DNA of 64,000 nucleotides, from NCBI RefSeq assembly GCF_022879595.1, contig NZ_CP084265.1, forward strand, positions 2,480,001-2,544,000, in the 5' to 3' direction. The translations under genes and the position numbers were made by a program. Positions 8,895 to 17,202 of the stretch are shown one piece after another; the stretch's first letter is position 1; every line of letters begins with the position of its first letter. Origin of the DNA: Caballeronia sp. Lep1P3 (GTDB lineage: Bacteria > Pseudomonadota > Gammaproteobacteria > Burkholderiales > Burkholderiaceae). The notes under the pieces are model-generated. The model ran no database searches. It was not told where the DNA came from and was given only the letters and a program-made list of their open reading frames with translations.

Positions 8895-9098
8895 GAGTAT
8901 TGGATGTGGCGGTTCAGTCGAAAGCGCGGCGTGGGCCGGGCGAGCGGCGGCTCGTCGGCGCGAGGCTGCGAACCGCGAGGCGCGTGGCATGTGCCCGCGC
9001 CAAAACCGCTATTGTAAGACAGAGTGGCAGGACGCCGCGCCGGGCGCGCGTGTCGTGCGTGCGCCGGCGCTCGCAGCGCATGGCGCACGGAGCACGCG

Positions 9099-9815
9099 AT
9101 GACGGCGGCCGTTCGCCTGATCGCGGCGCCCCTATCCGCCCTCTCGATTCCGCAATGGGACGAGGCCGACCGGCCGCGCGAGCGCTTGCTCAGGGACGGC
9201 CCCGCGACGCTGTCCGACGCGGAACTGCTCGCTCTTTTCCTGCGCACCGGCGTGCCGGGGCTGACCGCCGTCGATGTCGCCCGCTCGCTCCTTCGGCGTT
9301 TCGGCTCGCTGCGCGCGGTGCTCGACGCCCCCGCAGCGGCCTTGCAAGACGAGCGCGGCATCGGCGAGGCGCGCGCGGCCACGCTGATCGCCGTATCGGA
9401 ACTGTGCCGGCGTGCGCTCGCCGAGAAGGCGCGCGAGCGCATCGCGCTGAATTCACCGAGCGCGGTGGAGGATTTCCTGCGGCTGAAGATCGGCACGCGC
9501 CAGAACGAAGTGTTCGTCTGCATCTATCTGGACGCGCGCCATCAGGTGCTCGACATCTTCGAGGAGGCGCATGGCTCGCTCACGCGGGTGGCGGTGTATC
9601 CGCGCGAGATCGTCAAGCGCTCGCTCGCGCTCAATGCGGCCGGGCTGATCGTCGCGCATAATCATCCGTCGGGCGGAGTGGCGCCGAGCGCCAGCGACCG
9701 CAACCTCACGCGCACGCTTCAGGATTCGCTCGCCCTCATCGACGTGAAGCTGCTCGATCACATGGTCGTCGCGGCAAACGACATTTTCTCGTTCGCGCGC
9801 GAAGGCTGGCTGTAG
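9099..9815 (+). CDS. radC: RadC family JAMM/MPN-domain protein
   Basis: The 238-aa protein from the ATG at 9099 has an N-terminal helix-hairpin-helix-like region ([27 protein letters not shown]) and the C-terminal RadC metalloprotease-like domain. The JAMM zinc motif is complete: H187-N-H189-P-S-G, then D200. A longer frame to 9024 is arginine-rich and probably not translated. RadC was linked historically to DNA repair, but its biochemical role is unresolved. The gene is divergent from fkpB-ispH, with about 200 bp between the starts. Confidence 0.9.
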   Translation: MTAAVRLIAAPLSALSIPQWDEADRPRERLLRDGPATLSDAELLALFLRTGVPGLTAVDVARSLLRRFGSLRAVLDAPAAALQDERGIGEARAATLIAVSELCRRALAEKARERIALNSPSAVEDFLRLKIGTRQNEVFVCIYLDARHQVLDIFEEAHGSLTRVAVYPREIVKRSLALNAAGLIVAHNHPSGGVAPSASDRNLTRTLQDSLALIDVKLLDHMVVAANDIFSFAREGWL

Positions 9816-9860
9816 CGATGGATACGGCATCCGGCAGAGTGGGAACGAAGCTCAAACGGC

Positions 9861-9890
9861 TTGATATTCCACGGTTTTTCCTGCTAGAAT
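9861..9890 (+). promoter_or_regulatory. Sigma-70 type promoter for rpmB-rpmG
   Basis: TTGATA (9861-9866) and TAGAAT (9885-9890) are separated by 18 bp and match consensus 5 of 6 each. Transcription would begin near 9897, giving a leader of about 165 nt before rpmB, long enough for translational control. Confidence 0.65.
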
Positions 9891-10062
9891 TCACGTTTGC
9901 TTTTCTCAACCCACCTGTTTCGAGCTTACGCCGTCCTCATTGGCATAACCGTGCTGCCAACTCCCCGGTCAAGGCAATCGGGCGAATTTGAGGCATCGAC
10001 CAGGGTTCTTGCCCAAAATCGAGCGTCTGTACTCGGACTCAATGTGTATTAGGAGTGTCCTC

Positions 10063-10296
10063 ATGGCACGCGTATGCCAAGTAACTGGGAAAGGCCCGAT
10101 GTCGGGCAACAACGTTTCCCACGCAAACAACAAGACCAAGCGCCGTTTCCTGCCGAACTTGCAGAACCGCCGTTTCTTCGTTGAAAGCGAAAACCGCTGG
10201 GTGCGTCTGCGCGTCTCGAACGCCGGCCTGCGCCTGATCGACAAGAACGGTATCGACGCCGTGCTCGCAGACTTGCGCGCACGCGGTGAAATCTAA
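10063..10296 (+). CDS. rpmB: 50S ribosomal protein L28
   Basis: The 77-aa protein starts [20 protein letters not shown], diagnostic of proteobacterial L28, and has the basic [14 protein letters not shown] segment. It belongs to the large ribosomal subunit. The ATG at 10063 is preceded by AGGAG at 10051 and matches the family start; an upstream in-frame start at 9988 would add 25 non-conserved residues. It is followed 11 bp later by rpmG, the classic rpmBG pair. Confidence 0.97.
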   Translation: MARVCQVTGKGPMSGNNVSHANNKTKRRFLPNLQNRRFFVESENRWVRLRVSNAGLRLIDKNGIDAVLADLRARGEI

Positions 10297-10307
10297 GGAG
10301 CACGCAA

Positions 10308-10475
10308 ATGGCCAAGGGCGCACGCGACAAGATCAAGCTGGAATCGACCGCAGGCACGGGTCACTTCTACACGACCACCAAGAACAAGCGCAACATGCCG
10401 GAAAAGATGGCGATCAAGAAGTTCGATCCCGTCGTCCGCAAGCACGTTGAGTACAAGGAAACCAAGATCAAGTAA
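10308..10475 (+). CDS. rpmG: 50S ribosomal protein L33
   Basis: A 55-aa protein, [20 protein letters not shown] onward, ending [10 protein letters not shown]. It is the cysteine-free form of L33, without the CxxC pairs of the zinc-binding paralogue, so it should not need zinc. TAAGGAG overlaps the rpmB stop and supplies the ribosome-binding site. A strong terminator follows 33 bp later. Confidence 0.97.
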   Translation: MAKGARDKIKLESTAGTGHFYTTTKNKRNMPEKMAIKKFDPVVRKHVEYKETKIK

Positions 10476-10507
10476 TCGCTTGATCTTGAGTGCCTGACGA
10501 AGACAGC

Positions 10508-10538
10508 AAAAAGCCCCGCAAATGCGGGGCTTTTTGTT
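10508..10538 (+). terminator. Intrinsic terminator of rpmB-rpmG
   Basis: A 12-bp perfect stem (10508-10519 with 10524-10535, core AGCCCCGC/GCGGGGCT) with an AAAT loop and a T run. The A-rich left arm could also make it work in the opposite direction. Confidence 0.93.
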
Positions 10539-10660
10539 TCTCCGGCGCGGTTTTCGCACGCATTGCACACGTCCGCGCGCGGGTTTTCGCTGTTGCCGCC
10601 GCGCCGTGCACGCTATCCTTGCCGGCTATCGACAAGAACACGTACCGGAGAAACGGCGGC

Positions 10661-12259
10661 ATGAACTTCGATGTGGCGATCGTGGGAAGCGGGCTCGCGG
10701 GCTTGAGCGTTGCGTTGAATCTGGCGAGAACGCGCCGCGTCGCCATCATCGCGAAGCGTGCGGCGAGCGAAGGCGCGAGCGGCTGGGCGCAGGGCGGCAT
10801 CGCGGCCGTGCTGGATTCGGCCGACAGCGTCGACGCGCATGTCGCCGATACGCTCGTCGCGGGCGGCGGCCTCTGCGATGAAGCCGCGACGCGCTTCATC
10901 GTCGAAAATGGGCGCGCGGCGATCGAATGGCTGATCGACGAAGGCGTGCCCTTCACGCGCGATGCCGCCGCCGAACTCGGCTTCCATCTGACGCGCGAAG
11001 GCGGTCACAGCCATCGCCGCATCATCCACGCGGCGGATGCGACGGGCCACGCGGTCGTGACGACGCTCAACGAGCGCGTGCGCAATCACCCGAACATCAC
11101 CGTCCTCGAGGACCATTACGCAATCGACCTCATCACGTCGGACCGGCTCGGGCTGCCCGGCCATCGCTGCCACGGGCTCTACGCGCTCGACCTGAAAACG
11201 GGCCGCACCGTGACCATCGAGGCCCCGCACACCGTCCTCGCGACGGGCGGCGCGGGCAAGGTCTATCTCTACACGACCAATCCCGACACCGCGACCGGCG
11301 ACGGTATCGCGATGGCGTGGCGCGCGGGCTGCCGCGTCGCGAACATGGAGTTCATCCAGTTCCATCCGACGTGCCTCTTTCACCCTTACGCGAAGTCGTT
11401 CCTGATTTCCGAAGCCGTGCGCGGCGAAGGCGGCATTCTGCGCCTGCCGGACGGCACGCGCTTCATGCCCGCCCACGATGAGCGCGCCGAACTCGCGCCC
11501 CGCGACATCGTCGCGCGGGCCATCGACTTCGAGATCAAGAAGCGCGGCATCGACTACGTGTATCTGGACATCACCCACCAGCCGCGCGCGTTTCTCGAAG
11601 AACACTTCCCGACGATCCTCGCGCGCTGCCGCGAATTCGGCATCGATATCGCGAAGGAGCCGATTCCCGTCGTGCCCGCCGCGCACTATACATGCGGCGG
11701 CGTCGTCACCGATCTCGCGGGGCGCACGGACCGGCCAGGGCTTTACGCGGTCGGAGAGACGTCGTGCACGGGGCTGCATGGCGCGAACCGCCTCGCGAGC
11801 AACTCGCTTCTGGAGTGCATCGTGATCGGCCGGACGGCGGCGCGCGCAATCGAAGCGGACGGGTTTTCCGCCAACTGTCACGCGCCCTTGCCCGATTGGG
11901 ACGAAAGCCGCGTCTCCGATCCGGACGAAGAAGTGGTCGTCGCGCACAACTGGGACGAGTTGCGCCGCCTGATGTGGAACTACGTCGGCATCGTGCGCAC
12001 CGACAAGCGGCTCGCGCGTGCGCGGCATCGCATCGCCCTTTTGCGCGACGAGATCCACGAGTACTACGCGAATTTCAAGGTAAGCCGCGATCTGCTGGAA
12101 CTGCGCAATCTCGTCGATGTGGCTTCGCTGATCGTCGAAAGCGCGTGTTCGCGGCGCGAGAGCCGCGGCCTGCATTACAGCCGCGACTGGCCCGACACAA
12201 TGCCGAAGGCGCTGCCGACGGTGCTCACGCCGCCCGCTGCGCGCCGGCGGGCGGTCTAG
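10661..12259 (+). CDS. nadB: L-aspartate oxidase
   Basis: NadB oxidises L-aspartate to iminoaspartate, the first step of de novo NAD synthesis, and passes it to NadA. The 532-aa protein starts MNFDVAIVGSGLAGLSVAL with the FAD-binding GxGxxG, has GWAQGGIAAVLDSADS, the active-site region EGGHSHRRIIHAADATG and LASNSLLECIVIG near the end, all typical of NadB and its fumarate-reductase relatives. The ATG at 10661 was chosen because the preceding frame is low-complexity and overlaps the rpmG terminator. It ends tail-to-tail with nadC, 2 bp apart. Confidence 0.95.
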   Translation: MNFDVAIVGSGLAGLSVALNLARTRRVAIIAKRAASEGASGWAQGGIAAVLDSADSVDAHVADTLVAGGGLCDEAATRFIVENGRAAIEWLIDEGVPFTRDAAAELGFHLTREGGHSHRRIIHAADATGHAVVTTLNERVRNHPNITVLEDHYAIDLITSDRLGLPGHRCHGLYALDLKTGRTVTIEAPHTVLATGGAGKVYLYTTNPDTATGDGIAMAWRAGCRVANMEFIQFHPTCLFHPYAKSFLISEAVRGEGGILRLPDGTRFMPAHDERAELAPRDIVARAIDFEIKKRGIDYVYLDITHQPRAFLEEHFPTILARCREFGIDIAKEPIPVVPAAHYTCGGVVTDLAGRTDRPGLYAVGETSCTGLHGANRLASNSLLECIVIGRTAARAIEADGFSANCHAPLPDWDESRVSDPDEEVVVAHNWDELRRLMWNYVGIVRTDKRLARARHRIALLRDEIHEYYANFKVSRDLLELRNLVDVASLIVESACSRRESRGLHYSRDWPDTMPKALPTVLTPPAARRRAV

Positions 12260-12267
12260 CGCTAGAC
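12254..12267. repeat. Perfect 14-bp palindrome spanning both stop codons of nadB and nadC
   Basis: GTCTAGCGCTAGAC contains the last codon and stop (GTC TAG) of nadB on the plus strand and the identical last codon and stop of nadC on the minus strand. Its arms are too short and lack T runs, so it is not an evident terminator. Confidence 0.9.
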
Positions 12268-13134
12268 GATACGCATCGAAAAATCGGTGGCGCGCACGTC
12301 CTTCGTGAGCGCGCCGATAGAAATGCGATCGACGCCCGTTTCGGCGATCGCGCGCACCGTTTCGAAGTTCACGCCGCCCGAGACTTCGAGCAACGCGCGT
12401 CCGGCCGCGATGCCAACGGCGTCGCGCATGGCGTCGAGCGCGAAGTTATCCAGCAGAATCGACTGCGCGCGATGCGCAAGCGCCGTTTCGAGCTGGGCGA
12501 GCGTCTCGACTTCGATCTGGATCGGCACGCCCGCGTCGAGCGCGAGCGCGGCGTCCATCGCCGCGCCCACGCCGCCCGCCGCCGCGATGTGGTTTTCCTT
12601 GATGAGAATGCCGTCGTAAAGCGCGAGCCGCTGATTCGCGCCGCCGCCAACGCGCACCGCGTATTTCTGCGCGAGCCGCAGACCGGGCAGCGTCTTGCGC
12701 GTATCGAGAATGCGCGCGCGCGTGCCTTCGATGGCATCGGCGTAACGGCGCGTCGCGCTCGCCACGCCCGAAAGCAGTTGCAGGAAGTTGAGGCCGTTGC
12801 GCTCGGCGGTCAGCAGCGCGCGCGCCGGGCCATGCAGCACGACGACCGGCGTACCGGCGCCCATGCGCTGCCCTTCGCGGTACTGCCATTGGACGTCGAT
12901 GGACGGATCGACGCGGCGCATCACCTCGTCGAACCACGGCGCGCCGCACAGCACCGCCTCTTCTCGCACGATGATTCGCGCCGTGCGCCGCGCGTCGGCG
13001 GGAACCAGACGGCCGGTGACGTCGCCGCTGCCGATATCTTCGGCGAGCGCATCGGCGACATTGCGGGCGAGCGCGGCGTCGAACGCTTCGCCGTACTGCG
13101 CGCGGACTTCGTCGTAAATCGGCGAATAGCGCAT
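12262..13134 (-). CDS. nadC: Nicotinate-nucleotide pyrophosphorylase (quinolinate phosphoribosyltransferase)
   Basis: NadC joins quinolinate to PRPP, releasing CO2, to give nicotinate mononucleotide. From the ATG at 13134 the protein has 290 residues with ALAEDIGSGDVTGRLVP, ILDTRKTLPGLR, KYAVRVGGGANQRLALYDGILIKENH and EVSGGVNFETVRAIAETGVDRISIGALT, the substrate- and phosphate-binding motifs of the family. The ATG shares one base with the nadA stop (TGATG), indicating translational coupling. An upstream extension lies entirely inside nadA in another frame and was rejected. Confidence 0.95.
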   Translation of the reverse strand: MRYSPIYDEVRAQYGEAFDAALARNVADALAEDIGSGDVTGRLVPADARRTARIIVREEAVLCGAPWFDEVMRRVDPSIDVQWQYREGQRMGAGTPVVVLHGPARALLTAERNGLNFLQLLSGVASATRRYADAIEGTRARILDTRKTLPGLRLAQKYAVRVGGGANQRLALYDGILIKENHIAAAGGVGAAMDAALALDAGVPIQIEVETLAQLETALAHRAQSILLDNFALDAMRDAVGIAAGRALLEVSGGVNFETVRAIAETGVDRISIGALTKDVRATDFSMRIV

Positions 13135-14261
13135 CACGCGGCTCCCACGTTGGCGAATAGCGCGGCGTCTTTCGCCAGATCGCCGCTCGTCTGCACGCGC
13201 TTCTTCTGCCGCGCCGCGAAATCCAGCATGCGGTCGATGGGCACGCGCGCGCGCTGCGCGATGGCGGCATCGACGTGAATCTCGTTGTGACCGCGCTCCA
13301 GCACGTCCGCGAGATTCGCGAGGCCGTTCATCGCCATCCACGGGCAATGCGCGCAGCTCTTGCACGTCGCGCTGTTGCCGGCCGTGGGCGCCTCGATGAA
13401 CGTCTTGCCGGGAGCCGCGAGCCGCATCTTGTGCAAAATGCCGAGGTCGGTCGCGACGATGAAGCGCGGCGCGTCGAGGCGCACGGCGGCGTCGATGAGT
13501 TGCGTGGTCGAGCCGACGACATCGGCGAGTTTCACGACCGCTTCCGGCGACTCGGGATGCACGAGAATCTTCGCGTCAGGATATTGGGCGCGCAGCAGGT
13601 CCAGTTCGATGCCCTTGAACTCGTCGTGCACGAGACACGATCCTTGCCACAGAAGCATGTCCGCGCCCGTCTTCTTCTGGATGTAGCCGCCGAGATGACG
13701 GTCCGGCGCCCACAGAATTTTCTCGCCGCGCGCATGAAGATCCGCGACGATCTCGAGGCCGATCGACGACGTGACCATCCAGTCGGCACGCGCCTTCACG
13801 GCCGCGCTCGTGTTCGCGTAGACGACGACGGTACGGTCCGGGTGCGCGTCGCAAAACGCGGCGAATTCGTCGGCCGGGCAGCCGAGATCGAGGGAGCAGG
13901 TGGCGTCGAGATCGGGCATCAGCACGCGCTTATCCGGGCTCAGGATCTTCGCGGTCTCGCCCATGAAACGCACGCCCGCGACGACCAGCGTCCGCGCCGC
14001 ATGATCGCGGCCGAAGCGCGCCATTTCGAGCGAATCCGCGACGCAGCCGCCGGTTTCGTCGGCGAGTTCCTGCAGTTCGGCATCGACGTAATAATGCGCG
14101 ACGAGCACCGCCTTCTCGCGCCGCAACAGCGCGCGGATGCGCTCCTTGAGCGCGTGCTTTTCTTCCTGCGACGGCGCATCGGGCACGCGCGCCCACGCCT
14201 CGCCCACGCCGCACGTCAGGCCTTGCGGCCGGTCATACTCGACGTTCCTGATCGCTTGCAT
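13134..14261 (-). CDS. nadA: Quinolinate synthase
   Basis: NadA condenses iminoaspartate with dihydroxyacetone phosphate to form quinolinate, using a [4Fe-4S] cluster. The 375-aa protein has the family motifs [39 protein letters not shown] and [11 protein letters not shown] (a C-x2-C-x2-C as in the E. coli-type enzyme), and the PESPEAV segment. It lies directly before nadC on the minus strand while nadB converges from the other side, so the three genes of the branch sit together but in two transcription units. Only about 50 bp separate its ATG from the desaturase terminator. Confidence 0.95.
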   Translation of the reverse strand: MQAIRNVEYDRPQGLTCGVGEAWARVPDAPSQEEKHALKERIRALLRREKAVLVAHYYVDAELQELADETGGCVADSLEMARFGRDHAARTLVVAGVRFMGETAKILSPDKRVLMPDLDATCSLDLGCPADEFAAFCDAHPDRTVVVYANTSAAVKARADWMVTSSIGLEIVADLHARGEKILWAPDRHLGGYIQKKTGADMLLWQGSCLVHDEFKGIELDLLRAQYPDAKILVHPESPEAVVKLADVVGSTTQLIDAAVRLDAPRFIVATDLGILHKMRLAAPGKTFIEAPTAGNSATCKSCAHCPWMAMNGLANLADVLERGHNEIHVDAAIAQRARVPIDRMLDFAARQKKRVQTSGDLAKDAALFANVGAA

Positions 14262-14300
14262 GTCCCCTGTCTCCTGCCGTCCACAGCGAAAATCCGTCGC

Positions 14301-14333
14301 ACAAAAAGAAAGACCCCGCCAGAGCGGGGTCTT
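14301..14333 (-). terminator. Intrinsic terminator of the desaturase gene
   Basis: A 10-bp stem (AAGACCCCGC 14310-14319, GCGGGGTCTT 14324-14333) with a short loop. Read on the minus strand it is followed by TTCTTTTTGT. It lies about 30 bp after the desaturase stop. Confidence 0.88.
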
Positions 14334-14363
14334 GTGACGTCCTCGAAGTTTAGCGGATATCGC

Positions 14364-15563
14364 TCACAGGGCGTAGCGGCGCAGACGCATGGCGAAATCC
14401 TGCAACGCCTTGATGCCGCTCTGTTCCGCGCGATGGCACCAGTCCTGCAATTGCGCCAGCAGTTGCTCGCGCGACGCGTTCGAGCGGTCCCACATCGCTG
14501 CGAGATCCTTGCGCAGCTCGATATACGTGCGCAGCTTCTGATTGTCCGAGAACAGTTCCGGCAACTGCTTGCGCTGCGGTTCGTTCAGGCCGTCCTCTTC
14601 CTTGTGGAACCACGTGCGCGCGCCGCGCATCAGTTGGTACTTCTCGCGCGCGCCCGCTTCCTTCAGCTTCGCGAGTTCCTGACGATACGCGCGCTTGAGC
14701 GCCTTGCCGTAACGCGCCATCACTTCGTAGCGGTTGGCGAGCACGGCCTGCAGCGTGTCGTGATCCGGCACCGACTTGCTTTCCGAAAGACGCGGCGTGG
14801 GCGCGAGCTTCTTTACCTTGGCGAGTCCGACCGCCGACATGATGCGGATATATAGCCAGCCGATGTCGAACTCGTACCACTTGCTCGACAGCTTTGCCGA
14901 CGTGGCGTAAGTGTGGTGGTTGTTATGCAGTTCTTCGCCGCCGATCAGGATGCCGAGCGGGAAGATGTTCGTGCTCGCATCGGCCGAATTGAAGTTGCGA
15001 TAACCCCAGAAGTGCGCGAGCCCGTTGACGACGCCCGCTGCCCAGAACGGAATCCAGATCATCTGCACCGCCCAGACCGACAGCCCGACGATGCCGAAGA
15101 GCGCGACGTCGATGACCATCATCACGCTGATGCCGAGGATCGGGTAGCGCGTGTAGACGTTGCGCTCCATCCAGTCGTTCGGCGTGCCGTGGCTGAAGCG
15201 GCGCAGCGTTTCTTCGTTCTTCGCTTCGGCGCGGTACAACTCCGCGCCTTCCAGCAGCACCTTCCAGATGCCGCGCGTCTGCGGGCTGTGCGGATCTTCT
15301 TCGGTCTCGCATTTCGCGTGGTGCTTGCGGTGGATCGCCGCCCACTGGCCGGTCAGCATGCCGGTGGTCATCCAGAGCCAGAAGCGGAAAAAATGGCTCG
15401 CGATGGGATGCATGTCTAGCGCGCGATGCGCCTGGCAGCGATGCAAGTAGATAGTGACGCCGGCGATGGTGACGTGCGTCATCGCGAGCGTGAACAGCAG
15501 AATCTGCCACCAGGAGAAGTTCAGCAATCCGTTGGCTAGAAATTCGAGGGAGGAATTCAGCAA
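14364..15563 (-). CDS. Membrane fatty-acid desaturase (acyl-CoA delta-9 desaturase type)
   Basis: The 399-aa protein has the three histidine boxes of membrane di-iron desaturases: HRCQAHR (41-47), HRKHH (78-82) and HNNHH (213-217), plus hydrophobic segments near 20-40, 55-75, 140-180. It should introduce a double bond into fatty-acyl chains in the inner membrane. The C-terminal 130 residues are charged and helical (ANRYEVMARYGKALKRAYRQ), an extension present in the Burkholderia-type family. The only in-frame start giving the full N-terminus is TTG at 15563; a nearby ATG (15567) is out of frame and stops at once. The 260 bp upstream to the mscS-like gene show no gene. Confidence 0.85.
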   Translation of the reverse strand: MLNSSLEFLANGLLNFSWWQILLFTLAMTHVTIAGVTIYLHRCQAHRALDMHPIASHFFRFWLWMTTGMLTGQWAAIHRKHHAKCETEEDPHSPQTRGIWKVLLEGAELYRAEAKNEETLRRFSHGTPNDWMERNVYTRYPILGISVMMVIDVALFGIVGLSVWAVQMIWIPFWAAGVVNGLAHFWGYRNFNSADASTNIFPLGILIGGEELHNNHHTYATSAKLSSKWYEFDIGWLYIRIMSAVGLAKVKKLAPTPRLSESKSVPDHDTLQAVLANRYEVMARYGKALKRAYRQELAKLKEAGAREKYQLMRGARTWFHKEEDGLNEPQRKQLPELFSDNQKLRTYIELRKDLAAMWDRSNASREQLLAQLQDWCHRAEQSGIKALQDFAMRLRRYAL

Positions 15564-15824
15564 GGCATTTACCCGTATAGCTGTGAAATTCGGAAAAAAT
15601 GGCCGATGGCAGCCGCTCGTAACAGCTTGATCGCGGCGTGTCGGGCGCGTGAAAGGTACGCGCGCAAGTTCGATCGCATTCTACTTCAAGCGTTCCAAGT
15701 CGTTGTCGTAAAGGTGAATTTTTTTGAATCGGCCCAAAACAAGGAAAAACTCACGCAGCCTTTTGAGGCTGGCGGCTTTCGAAAACGGAAGGAATGACGC
15801 AGCGCGCGACGCTCGCGGCGCGCT

Positions 15825-17186
15825 TCATGGCGCCGAAGCGCCCTCTTCGCGATCCAACGCGGCAAGTCCTACCGATTCGCCACCCGGATTCACGATCCGC
15901 ACTTCCCGTTGCGCGTAAGGAATCTCGATCCCGTGCTCGCAGAATAACCGCCACACGCTGCGGTTGACTTGCGACTTAACGCCGCTCGTGCCTTTGGCCG
16001 CGTCCTCGATCCAGAAGCTCAGTTCGAGGTTGATGCCGTTTTCGCCGAAGCTCGCGAGCAGCGCAGCCGGCGCCGGGTCCTGCAGCACGCGCTCGATGCC
16101 CTGCGCCGCTTCGACGAGCAATTGCATCGCGCGTTCCACGTCGCAGCGGTAACTGACCTGCACCGCAATTTTCGCGTTGCCGCGCGTCAGATACGACGAG
16201 TGGTTCTGCACGACATCGGTGATGAGCTTTTCGTTCGGAATCAGCGTCTCGATGCCGTCGAGTCCGCGCCCGACCGTGTATCGCGTGCGGATTTGCGTGA
16301 CCGTGCCCTGATAGCCGCTCACGTTGATCATGTCGCCGAGCCGCAGCGCCCGGTCGAGCAGGATGATGAAGCCCGACACGTAATTGCTCGCGATCTTCTG
16401 CAAGCCGAAGCCGAGGCCCACGCCGAGCGCGCCGCCGAACACGCCGAGCACGGTGACGTCGATGCCGACGATCGACAGGCTCACGAGCACGGCCGCCAGA
16501 ATCATCAGCGCCCGCGCGACGCGCGAGAGCACGACTTTGAGATTGGCGTCGAGCGAGCGCGAGCGCATCAGGCGGTCGTCGAGCAGCGCGCCCGCCCACA
16601 TCGCGACGATCAGCGTCACGCAGACCCAAAGCACACCCGAGGCGAGCGAGAGCAGCGTCATGTGCGCGTTCGCGGCATTGAAATGCACGCTCGCCATCCA
16701 GCGGACGACGTCGTCCTGAATGCCCGTCACGGTGAGCAGCATCGCGATCCAGACGATCACCGTCACGAGCTTTTCGAAGAGGAACAAGAGCGCGCCGGCC
16801 TCGTGTTCCGCGCCGCCGCTCGCGCTTCTGCTAAACACGCGCCGCACGACGTAGAACATCATGTAGATGACGGCGATGCCGAAAAGCGGCACGAGCGCGA
16901 GCCGCAGCAGCGCCGTGTGGATAAACGGCGCGAGCGCGAATTGCGCGATCGTCACGAAGACGGTGCCGAGCAGCGGAAAGAGCGCCTTGTCGAGGCTTTC
17001 CGCGCCGAAGCGCACCGCTTCGAAACGCGACTGGCGGCGTGCGTCGAGCGTCTTTCGCGCGACGCGCGCGGACCACCATGCGAGCCCGAGCAGCGCGATC
17101 AGCGCGCCCGCCTGCCAGAGCGCTTCCGGCTCGCCGAAGTCCCGGACGAGCCGCTCCGAAAGATGCGTCAGAAAGCGGTTCTGCAT
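15825..17186 (-). CDS. MscS-family mechanosensitive channel-like protein
   Basis: The 453-aa protein has several N-terminal hydrophobic segments (about residues 25-40, 70-110, 130-155, 180-205, 230-255), then the MscS core: LGVFGGALGVGLGFGLQKIASNYVSGFIILLDRALRLGD. The pore helix has small-residue packing GGALGVGLGFG, and a beta domain (GTVTQIRTRYTVGRGLDGIETLIPNEKLI) follows. It is expected to open under membrane tension and relieve hypo-osmotic stress. It begins 16 bp after the methyltransferase gene stop on the same strand, so co-transcription with purN and that gene is likely. Similar large paralogues have unproven gating and may have other roles. Confidence 0.88.
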   Translation of the reverse strand: MQNRFLTHLSERLVRDFGEPEALWQAGALIALLGLAWWSARVARKTLDARRQSRFEAVRFGAESLDKALFPLLGTVFVTIAQFALAPFIHTALLRLALVPLFGIAVIYMMFYVVRRVFSRSASGGAEHEAGALLFLFEKLVTVIVWIAMLLTVTGIQDDVVRWMASVHFNAANAHMTLLSLASGVLWVCVTLIVAMWAGALLDDRLMRSRSLDANLKVVLSRVARALMILAAVLVSLSIVGIDVTVLGVFGGALGVGLGFGLQKIASNYVSGFIILLDRALRLGDMINVSGYQGTVTQIRTRYTVGRGLDGIETLIPNEKLITDVVQNHSSYLTRGNAKIAVQVSYRCDVERAMQLLVEAAQGIERVLQDPAPAALLASFGENGINLELSFWIEDAAKGTSGVKSQVNRSVWRLFCEHGIEIPYAQREVRIVNPGGESVGLAALDREEGASAP

Positions 17187-17202
17187 CGGCGCGCGTGCGC
17201 CT

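Noticed and set aside
8895..8990. Extended N-terminus of the FKBP-type isomerase
   Set aside because: The added 32 residues are arginine/alanine-rich and unlike the family; ATG 8894 gives the normal start.
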